DNA from: Spirochaetota bacterium
GTDB lineage: Bacteria > Spirochaetota > UBA4802 > UBA5550
Direction: 5' to 3'
Length of the DNA stretch: 55,219 nt
NCBI GenBank assembly: GCA_016928865.1
Contig: JAFGJX010000034.1
Location: forward strand, 1-55,219
Part shown: positions 49,189-55,219 of the stretch, in pieces
Numbering within the stretch: the first letter of the stretch is position 1
Layout of the letters: every line of letters starts with the position of its first letter
Program-made: the position numbers and the translations under genes
The notes under the pieces: model-generated
What the model was told of the DNA's origin: nothing
What the model saw: only the letters and a program-made list of their open reading frames with translations
Databases searched by the model: none

Positions 49189-50835
49189 CTACGGCACGGG
49201 AATATTCACCCCGCCCTGCCACTGCAGGAAGGGATATGAAGCACCCTTGCTGATGTCCCAGATGGTTGTGAAGTTCCAGCCGGTGAAGCTCGCCTGCTGG
49301 AGCATCCCGGTGGTGGGCAGTGGCGTCCCCTTGCCGGTGTCGCTCTGGCCGGAGATGCTCGCGTCATAATATGACGACACGGTGGAAGCGCCGCCCACGC
49401 CTATGAGCCCGCCCAGGTCCGAGGTGCCGGATACCGCGCAGGCCGCATAGCAGTAGTTCGCGGTGCTGGATTCCGCGAACCCTGTCAATCCGCCCACGCG
49501 CGATGAACCGGCAACCGCCCCCACCGCATAGCTGTTGAAAATTTTTGCCGTGTAGCAGGAATAGCCGGTCAGACCGCCGGCATGCATGGTGCCGCCCACC
49601 ACGGTTACTGCTGCATAGGACGTGGACACTGTCGCGTTGTACACATTCGAGCCTACCAGGCCGCCGACATTGCTGCCCGAGCCGCTGATGATCCCGACCG
49701 CAAAGCAGTCTTCTATCACGGACAGATAGGCGGAGCTGGCTGAGCCCTCCGTATACCCGACCAGGCCGCCGACGTCGGCAACTCCCGTTACGACGGCGCC
49801 GGACACTGAACAGTTCCCTATAAGCGGGTTGCCCACGGCAGCAGGAGTGAACTGCGACCAGTTGGAGTTGAACCCGACCAGGGAGCCGACGTTCTGGTTG
49901 CCGGCCACGTCGGCATTGTACAGAGTGATGTTTTTCAGTACCGCCCCGTCCGCATACCCGAACAGGCCAATATTGTCTTCCGTGCTCCTGTTGATATAGA
50001 GATTTATTATCTCCAGGCCATTGCCGTTATAGTTTCCGAGAAATGGCGTTGAGCTGTTTCCGATCGGCTCCCAGCCGGTGCCGGTGTTGAAGGCCGATAC
50101 GTTGAGGTCGATGTTTGCAGTCTGAATAAAATACGCGTCGAGGAAATACCTGACGTTGTTCAGGTGCTCCGGGTTGGCGACCTGAAACGGATCTGCCGCG
50201 GTCCCGTCTCCGCCGGCGAAATACCGGTACCAGTCCGCATAGAGCGTTACGTCAGCGCCGCCCATGCTGAATGCCGAGCCGGGACTGTAGTCGGTTCCCG
50301 TTCCATCTGCCCGAGTATTCCAGCCGAGAAAATCAGCGCCGTACCACGAGAGGCTTCCGGTGTTGTCGAGCACGGTCACGGTATCCCCTGATACATAGAG
50401 AGTATTGTCCACAGGCACGGCCCCGCCCGTGGCGCCGTTGGCGTCATAGATGACAGTATGCTGGGCAGGGGTCCATATGGCGAAGAGGGTCACATCAGCC
50501 GCCACCATGATGAACGTCGAGCCGGGAGCGAGCAGTGCTCCTGCGCCGCCGGGATCTTCGCTCCATCCGGCAAAATCATAGCCGGTCAGTTCCAGGCTTC
50601 CGGTATTATCGAGCACAGTCACGGCATCGCCGTTCAGATACGCCGCACTGTCGACAGGAACGGACCCGCCCGTAGCGCCGTTGCCGTCATAGATGACCGC
50701 GTAACCGTTCTCGGCGGGTTTCACGGAAAGAAATGATGATGCATTATTCAATCCGTCTTCGAGTTTATTGCTCCAGCAGCCCGGTGTCAGAGCAATGGAA
50801 GCCATCATAAGGGGAGCGAGCCATATCTTTTTCAT
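49189..50835 (-). CDS. lipoprotein with InlB-type and GLUG repeats (surface protein)
   Basis: A 548-residue protein with a lipoprotein-like signal (ALTPGC, Cys20; the -3 to -1 residues are slightly off consensus). Two Listeria-Bacteroides (InlB B-type) repeats lie at about 44-122 and 126-203, each starting HTVIYDANGATGG or similar and ending in TLYADW. Then come at least five GLUG-type repeats (VGGLVGYTEG, VGGLVGSNVY, AGGLTGYSC, VGGLTGFAE, LGGLIGVGG) in a parallel-beta-helix-like part. Such proteins are exposed at the surface and may mediate adhesion. The ATG at 50835 is chosen by the signal peptide; the ribosome site is modest. The subtilisin lipoprotein gene lies 241 nt upstream on the same strand. 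Confidence 0.88.
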   Translation of the reverse strand: MKKIWLAPLMMASIALTPGCWSNKLEDGLNNASSFLSVKPAENGYAVIYDGNGATGGSVPVDSAAYLNGDAVTVLDNTGSLELTGYDFAGWSEDPGGAGALLAPGSTFIMVAADVTLFAIWTPAQHTVIYDANGATGGAVPVDNTLYVSGDTVTVLDNTGSLSWYGADFLGWNTRADGTGTDYSPGSAFSMGGADVTLYADWYRYFAGGDGTAADPFQVANPEHLNNVRYFLDAYFIQTANIDLNVSAFNTGTGWEPIGNSSTPFLGNYNGNGLEIINLYINRSTEDNIGLFGYADGAVLKNITLYNADVAGNQNVGSLVGFNSNWSQFTPAAVGNPLIGNCSVSGAVVTGVADVGGLVGYTEGSASSAYLSVIEDCFAVGIISGSGSNVGGLVGSNVYNATVSTSYAAVTVVGGTMHAGGLTGYSCYTAKIFNSYAVGAVAGSSRVGGLTGFAESSTANYCYAACAVSGTSDLGGLIGVGGASTVSSYYDASISGQSDTGKGTPLPTTGMLQQASFTGWNFTTIWDISKGASYPFLQWQGGVNIPVP

Positions 50836-51014
50836 GGTAAAACCGCCTTCAAATCCATACATAATCAGCATATACAATAAATTATGCCAACGTGTATTTA
50901 TCCGATTAATAATATGAATATTTCGGGCAGAAGTCAAATAAAAAGGTCCTTCCGGGCGGGCTTAAAAATAGTAAAATATATTCGGTTTGCACATATTTTT
51001 TACCAATTTTTAAC

Positions 51015-51059
51015 ATTTCAGTCACGGACAATAATGCAGGAATTGTCCGTGACTGAAAT
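51015..51059. repeat. perfect 18-bp inverted repeat
   Basis: ATTTCAGTCACGGACAAT at 51015-51032 and its exact reverse complement at 51042-51059 are separated by 9 nt. It starts 18 nt after the stop codon of the subtilisin gene and 180 nt before the InlB-type gene. There is no T-run on either strand, so it is not a typical intrinsic terminator. Confidence 0.85.
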
Positions 51060-51076
51060 AATAGCTGGCAAGGGCG

Positions 51077-52870
51077 TCATTGCACGAAGTTGTAGGTTAT
51101 TGTGGTACGATACACATAATGAACAATAAGATAACCCAGGGATATTCTTGTTGTATAATGGGTCTTGAATTCCTTGATATATCCCTCGCTGTCAACAAAA
51201 CTTATGACAAAGCTCTGGTCATTGTTGCCGCTGGTACTGTACCCGGTTTCGATCGAAAGGCTGTAGGTATTTCCACTCACCAGAGTGGCGTTGGTCACTG
51301 ACGCAATCGGGTACGTGCTTGCCACTGTAAAGGTAAGCACCAGCGGTTTTGTTGCCAGGCCCAGCCATTGCCATGGCGTAGTGTATTTGCCGTCAGGCGG
51401 CAGGGTGAAGATTATACTCGACGGCGCCGGCTGTGTATAGGTGGCCGCATACGAGACGCTGTTATAGCCGTTCAGTTTACCCCCGGTGAGTACCTTGTCG
51501 GACAGGTGGGGAAGCTCCTCAATCCCATGCAGCACGCAGGTCTTTATGTTTGCGTAGTTGAACTCGGGACGCAGCGACTTGATGAGCGCGGCAACTCCCG
51601 TCACATGCGGTGCAGCCATGGAGGTACCCGACATATAGTCCCATTCCATATTTAAACCGGCCTGAGACATCGGATATGTCAAGGTCTTCGGCATGGTCGA
51701 ATAAATCTCTTCGCCCGGAGCCGCAAGGTCAACAGTCATAATACCGTAATTTGAACTGGTTCTCAGCTGATCAGCATAGGTTGACGCTGCCACTGAGATA
51801 ATATTGTCAAGATTATAGCTGGCTGGATAGCTCGGTGTCGCATCAGTATCTAACCCGACCCGTATTCCTTCGCTGTTAACAAGACCATTGCCTGCTGCAG
51901 CGACAAAGAGCACGCCTGCGTCGCGAGCGTCCATGATCGCCTCGCGCTCCGCTTCGGAATAATAATAGCATCCATAGCTGGCGTTGATAATATGCGCGCC
52001 ATTACTCACCGCGTAGTTGATACAATCAATACCCAGTGAAATATCCCCGCTCAATGCATAATCAGGATTGCCCGGGTCTTCGGATATGAATCGCAGCGGC
52101 ATGATGCGCACCTGCCATGCCATTCCGGCATTTCCTTGCCCGTTGTTGCCAACTGCGCCGATAATGCCGGCCACGTGCGTGCCGTGCCCGGTGTCGTCCA
52201 TCGGGTCAGCATCGTTATTCAGGTAATCATAGCCGGCAATGCAGTTGCCTGCCAAGTCCTCATGTGTATAATCCACGCCCGTATCGATGACCGCAACAAC
52301 CACGTCACCGGCCCCCGTTGTGTAATCCCACGCATCATACATGTCGAGGTTGAAAAGGCTCCACTGCAGGCCGAACATCATGTTCGGATCATTCGGAAAG
52401 GTCTCATCAAGAGATACCTTGTGGTCCGGTTCAGCATATTCAATGCGCGGGTCTTTGCGAAGCTCATCGCAAAGATCGCGGGCATCCTCAATGGCCAGGT
52501 TCTCAAACCGGACCACGTGCCACCGTTTTTTCGAGGCGGAGCGCTTTTCAATCATGTCGTTGGACAGGTTCCCTGCGCTGCGCGCCCTCATCCTGAAGCC
52601 TTCCAGGCCATTATCCGGGACTAGACGGCGTATTGACCGCACGCGATGCCCCTTCATGAGCGGCTCCAGGGATTTGGCGCTCATCACAAGCGGCGAGAGC
52701 TGCTTGGATGCCAGCTCTTTATCATCCCGTAGTTTTACCATTATAGCGCCGGAAAAACTGCTCTCATCTCCTGACAGTGAAATATTTGCGGTTTTCCCTG
52801 TGTCGTCGTAGCACCCGAAGACCACTGCAATTGCAAGAAATAGAGAGAAAACGCCTGCTAATTTTTTCAT
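51077..52870 (-). CDS. subtilisin-family (S8) serine protease lipoprotein
   Basis: A 597-residue lipoprotein with lipobox VFGC (Cys20). A prodomain of about 130 residues is followed by the catalytic domain (about 165-450) with Asp196 (VAVIDTGVD), His229 (DTGHGTHVAGI) and Ser417 (MSGTSMAAPHVTG) and the oxyanion Asn in AAAGN. A C-terminal domain of about 140 residues is beta-rich and unlike the catalytic core. It is probably an active protease held at the cell surface. Start at MKKLAGV with a GGGGGG stretch upstream. It lies just upstream of the InlB-type gene on the same strand, with the 18-bp inverted repeat between them. Confidence 0.95.
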   Translation of the reverse strand: MKKLAGVFSLFLAIAVVFGCYDDTGKTANISLSGDESSFSGAIMVKLRDDKELASKQLSPLVMSAKSLEPLMKGHRVRSIRRLVPDNGLEGFRMRARSAGNLSNDMIEKRSASKKRWHVVRFENLAIEDARDLCDELRKDPRIEYAEPDHKVSLDETFPNDPNMMFGLQWSLFNLDMYDAWDYTTGAGDVVVAVIDTGVDYTHEDLAGNCIAGYDYLNNDADPMDDTGHGTHVAGIIGAVGNNGQGNAGMAWQVRIMPLRFISEDPGNPDYALSGDISLGIDCINYAVSNGAHIINASYGCYYYSEAEREAIMDARDAGVLFVAAAGNGLVNSEGIRVGLDTDATPSYPASYNLDNIISVAASTYADQLRTSSNYGIMTVDLAAPGEEIYSTMPKTLTYPMSQAGLNMEWDYMSGTSMAAPHVTGVAALIKSLRPEFNYANIKTCVLHGIEELPHLSDKVLTGGKLNGYNSVSYAATYTQPAPSSIIFTLPPDGKYTTPWQWLGLATKPLVLTFTVASTYPIASVTNATLVSGNTYSLSIETGYSTSGNNDQSFVISFVDSEGYIKEFKTHYTTRISLGYLIVHYVYRTTITYNFVQ

Positions 52871-52988
52871 ACTATCATACCCCCCACTCCTGATAGTTCA
52901 TACTATTTATGATACTTGAACCATGAGTCAATGTACCCAGTCAACAAGTAAGTGTCGCTGGAAGAGGTATAAAACAAATTTTTTCTAT

Positions 52989-53028
52989 CGGTTTTGAAAA
53001 ACTCCCCCGATGGAGTTTTTCAGAACCG
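52989..53028. terminator. long near-perfect hairpin, possible terminator
   Basis: CGGTTTTGAAAAACTCC (52989-53005) pairs with GGAGTTTTTCAGAACCG (53012-53028) around CCCGAT, 17 bp with one G-T pair. It lies downstream of the FMN-barrel gene (- strand, ending 53245) and upstream of the subtilisin start. It lacks a clean T-run after the stem. Confidence 0.55.
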
Positions 53029-53205
53029 GTTGTAAGAAGTGAATTCTCGAGACCTCATATTTTTATCAACTGACACCTTAAAAAATGACGGTACTGCCTG
53101 TAGTGCATTAGCAATTTGCTGTTTTTCAGCAAGTTTCCAAATAAACATTAGAATTGTATACCACTTTATACCCGATCAGAAAGCCGGGGTCAGAGTAAAA
53201 CTATT
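53020..53205. other. possible gene relic and REP-like repeat in a gene-poor gap
   Basis: In the 374-nt gap at 52871-53244 no intact gene is seen. On the - strand an open frame at 53020-53148 could encode MFIWKLAEKQQIANALQAVP and about 22 more residues. It has no ribosome site and its end runs into the hairpin at 52989-53028. On the + strand the sequence around 53180-53205 (AAAGCCGGGGTCAGAGTAAA) resembles the GGGGTCAGAGT-type repeats I recall near IS200-like (RAYT) transposases; no transposase is present. Confidence 0.3.
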
Positions 53206-53244
53206 GTGGGTATGCGTCAGGCTGGCAGCAGCGCCGCACTGGCT

Positions 53245-54090
53245 TTAAAAGTCCGTTACCGCTGCAAGCTCAGTCTCAGGATAGATCTGGCCGTGCACGG
53301 GCGGCATGGAATTGTAGGCCCAGGTGATGTCGAGCATGCCCAGGGGAACGCCGCGGATACTCCGCACGCCGCCGTAGATCCCGCGCACCAGGATGTCCTC
53401 CATCTTCATGGTCATGGCGAAGAGCGCCACGGTCGCGCCCTTCGGTACCGCGGCCAGCTCTTCCGCGTACGGCGATGCCGCGAACACGAGCCTGCCGCTG
53501 TCCGCCGCGCGGCACTGGATCACGGGTATGATCACCGGGAAGCCCCTGCCGTCAATGCAGGAGAGGAACTTTAAAGAATCCATCCGGTCGATGATGGAGA
53601 GCGCGAACGGCTTCAGCACCGGGCTGATCTTCCTTCGCGCGCCGCCGCGCGCGAACGCGGTCTTTAGCGCGGAGCGGACGATCGCGCCCATGGGAAGCGC
53701 CTCCGGCCCGGTCTTCTCGACCAGGTCGAAGTAGTGGACGGTGTTGATGCCGAAATAGGTGTTGTAGCGGAACATCGGCTTCTCGTTCATCATCTGATAT
53801 TCCGGGCCCTCTTTCGCGAGGTGCGTCCATCGCGCCGCGCCGCGCCAGAGGCGCCGGTCCAGCGTCATCATCAGGAACCCGATATTGTTGTTCCGCTGCA
53901 TGAAATCCTTGCTCAGGCCGCGCGAAAACTCGCCGAGCACCAGGCGCGCCGGCCCGACCGGCTGAAGCGATGTGAGCAGGCTCACGTGCGGGAGGCCGTC
54001 CGGGTTCACGGTCGCCACCAGCGCCACCTTTTCCGTGGGCCCGAGCGCCCCGATCTCCTCAGTGTTGAATTCATGGTTCGATGATTTCAT
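53245..54090 (-). CDS. FMN-binding split-barrel protein (pyridoxamine-oxidase-like)
   Basis: A 281-residue protein. Residues 1-100 match the FMN-binding split barrel (LGPTEKVALVATVNPDGLPHVSLLTSLQPV, RNNNIGFLMMTLDRRLWRG), and a second related half may be at about 170-275 (LKFLSCIDGRGFPVIIPVIQC). The bound flavin and substrate are unknown. GGGAGG precedes the ATG. It starts 12 nt downstream of the glycyl-radical activase, so it belongs to the same operon. Whether it aids the glycyl-radical system (for example as an electron donor or repair protein) is open. Confidence 0.8.
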   Translation of the reverse strand: MKSSNHEFNTEEIGALGPTEKVALVATVNPDGLPHVSLLTSLQPVGPARLVLGEFSRGLSKDFMQRNNNIGFLMMTLDRRLWRGAARWTHLAKEGPEYQMMNEKPMFRYNTYFGINTVHYFDLVEKTGPEALPMGAIVRSALKTAFARGGARRKISPVLKPFALSIIDRMDSLKFLSCIDGRGFPVIIPVIQCRAADSGRLVFAASPYAEELAAVPKGATVALFAMTMKMEDILVRGIYGGVRSIRGVPLGMLDITWAYNSMPPVHGQIYPETELAAVTDF

Positions 54091-54102
54091 GGTGCCTCCC
54101 TG

Positions 54103-55122
54103 TCAGCATGATGCCGGCCGCTTCACCGCGGCGCGCGGCTCTTCAGCGCCCTCCTCCCCCTCGCCTGCAGCGGTTGACCCGGACCAGCGTACAATCGACG
54201 GGTCCACGCCCGATGACCGGGCCGCTTCAGCAAGCGCCTCCATAACGGCGCGGTCGATGAGCCCGGCTTCACCGAACTCCCACTCTTTGCCGAGGCGCAG
54301 GTACTTGTCCCTGCAGAGGTTATTGAAGGCGCACAGCTCCCAGCGCGATACCGAGCCTCCCAGACGCTCCGCGATGAAGGCGCCGATGCCCAGGATGGTT
54401 TCCCGGCGGTCGGTCGCGCCCGGGATCACGGGCGTCCGTATCCAGAGCTCCCGGCGCGGCACGCGTTCGCGCACATAGTCGCCCACGCGCACCAGGTTAT
54501 CGAGGATCAGCCGGTTCCCGCTCCCGGTGAATTGTTTATGGCGGTCCGGGTCCATCTCCTTCATGTCGAACAACACCAGGTCGGCGTGGGGCAGTATCAG
54601 GTCGAGGTTTTCAGCCGGGCAGTGCCCGCACGTGTCGAGCGCGGTACGCACGCCGCGCCGCTTCAGCTCGGCGAAAAACTCCGCGACAAAGAGGGCCTGG
54701 AGCGCTGCCTCGCCGCCCGAGGCGGTGACGCCCCCGTCCGCGCCGAAGTAGTGGGCGTCCTTCACCACCTCGTCCGCCAGCTCCGCCACGGTCCACTCCG
54801 CTCCCATGAGTTCGAGCGCGGTGCCAGGGCACACGTCAGCGCACGCGCCGCACCCGTCGCACCGATCCCGGTCGATCGCGATGCCATCATCTGACGCCGA
54901 GAGCGCGCCTGCCGGGCACGCATCGATGCACGTCCTGCACCCGATGCAGCGGGACCCGATCCACTGGAGCTCGGGCCGACGGTTGATGCTCTCCGGGTTG
55001 TGGCACCAGGCGCAGCGAAGGCCGCATCCCTTGAAAAAAACAGTTGTGCGCAGGCCCGGCCCGTCCTCGGTGGACATACGCTGTATCTCGAGTATGGTGG
55101 CTGTAAGCTCGCGTGAACTCAT
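54103..55122 (-). CDS. glycyl-radical enzyme activase (radical SAM)
   Basis: A 339-residue activase. The radical-SAM cluster motif is C33-x3-C37-x2-C40 (GCGLRCAWCHNPES), after the signature STEDGPGLRTTVFFKG. Two ferredoxin-type clusters follow: Cys59, 62, 65, 69 and Cys88, 91, 94, 98. The GGE motif is TASGGEA. It uses SAM to place a radical on the glycine of its partner enzyme under anoxia. A hydrophilic Ala/Glu tail follows at the C-terminus. It begins 7 nt after the partial glycyl-radical enzyme gene and precedes the FMN-barrel gene. Confidence 0.95.
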   Translation of the reverse strand: MSSRELTATILEIQRMSTEDGPGLRTTVFFKGCGLRCAWCHNPESINRRPELQWIGSRCIGCRTCIDACPAGALSASDDGIAIDRDRCDGCGACADVCPGTALELMGAEWTVAELADEVVKDAHYFGADGGVTASGGEAALQALFVAEFFAELKRRGVRTALDTCGHCPAENLDLILPHADLVLFDMKEMDPDRHKQFTGSGNRLILDNLVRVGDYVRERVPRRELWIRTPVIPGATDRRETILGIGAFIAERLGGSVSRWELCAFNNLCRDKYLRLGKEWEFGEAGLIDRAVMEALAEAARSSGVDPSIVRWSGSTAAGEGEEGAEEPRAAVKRPASC

Positions 55123-55129
55123 CCCGGGG

Positions 55130-55219
55130 TCACATCCTGGCGTGGCTCATGCGCGCGATCACCTCGTCCTGCAGCTCCTTGCCAACGGTGACGAAGTAGG
55201 CATTGTACCCGGTGATGCG
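55130..55219 (-). CDS. C-terminal end of a glycyl-radical enzyme (cut by window edge)
   Basis: Only the last 29 codons and stop are in the window; the gene continues beyond 55219. They encode RITGYNAYFVTVGKELQ, then DEVIARMSHARM. This matches the glycyl-radical loop R-V/I-[ST]-G-Y-x-A-x-F with the radical glycine at codon 55208-55210, and the downstream Q-x-E-V/I-I-x-R pattern. The type (pyruvate formate-lyase, glycerol dehydratase, choline lyase, decarboxylase or other) cannot be told from this piece. It is 7 nt upstream of its activase. Confidence 0.85.
   Translation of the reverse strand, partial: RITGYNAYFVTVGKELQDEVIARMSHARM

Noticed and set aside
49400..49900. Repeated DNA segments that might suggest a CRISPR array
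   Set aside because: They are the coding repeats of the GLUG motifs; spacing and identity do not fit direct repeats with unique spacers.
53039..53248. + strand open frame (69 codons) starting with GTG
   Set aside because: No ribosome site, no domain, and it runs across a REP-like repeat and the FMN-barrel gene end.

Overview
The window is about 55 kb of GC-rich (mostly high-50s % GC) bacterial chromosome from a Gram-negative organism: it encodes a TonB-dependent outer-membrane receptor, several secreted lipoproteins and periplasmic proteins. A coenzyme-B12-dependent (class II) ribonucleotide reductase, a glycyl-radical enzyme with its activase, and c-type haem handling genes point to an anaerobic or facultative lifestyle. 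The gene mix (multi-gene che operon with CheD, many STAS proteins, TPR/HEAT lipoproteins, large PAS kinase) fits Spirochaetota or Desulfobacterota-like lineages, but the sequence alone does not settle this. No rRNA, tRNA, CRISPR array or complete insertion sequence was seen.

Layout. 1-8.5 kb (+ strand): a putative tetrapyrrole/haem and molybdate-linked locus. It holds a TonB receptor, a lipoprotein with two sulfite-oxidase-fold (molybdopterin-type) domains, a divergent CcsA-like and a ResB-like haem-handling membrane pair, and a secreted protein that joins two more such domains, a CXXCH haem site and a tetrapyrrole methylase domain. A molbindin-like TOBE protein and an excisionase-HTH/substrate-binding regulator follow. 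This is the best candidate here for an undescribed system.

8.5-19.2 kb (- strand): an eleven-gene chemosensory operon, in transcription order receiver, MCP, CheA, a CheZ-like helical protein, STAS, CheY, CheW, CheD paralogue, CheR, CheD, CheB. CheA carries an internal two-motif MshEN-like element, which suggests cyclic-di-GMP input. 19.5-23.8 kb (- strand): a soluble seven-PAS histidine kinase and its NarL-type regulator.

24-28 kb: class II ribonucleotide reductase whose catalytic N-x-C-x-E motif is split by a 372-residue LAGLIDADG intein, followed by a STAS gene. 28-35.4 kb: TPR and LolB/DUF4292-like envelope lipoproteins, a YugP-type zinc protease, YihY/BrkB and UMF1-type membrane proteins, and a transglutaminase-TPR protein. 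35.7-40.7 kb: an RRM RNA-binding protein, a CnrYXH-like ECF sigma/anti-sigma/Spy-like module, HEAT-repeat protein and TetR regulator.

40.7-43.7 kb: an AT-rich, gene-poor stretch, an 88-residue orphan, tRNA 2-selenouridine synthase and a Nudix-like protein. 43.7-49.1 kb: a membrane sensor next to a STAS protein with two zinc ribbons, an RNase HI with an extra N-terminal domain, a cold-shock protein with a long leader, a flavin-barrel/LytTR fusion, a flavodoxin and a four-helix membrane protein. 49.2-53 kb: two secreted surface lipoproteins (InlB/GLUG-repeat protein and a subtilisin). 53-55.2 kb: an FMN-barrel protein, a glycyl-radical activase and the last 29 codons of its glycyl-radical enzyme, cut by the window edge.
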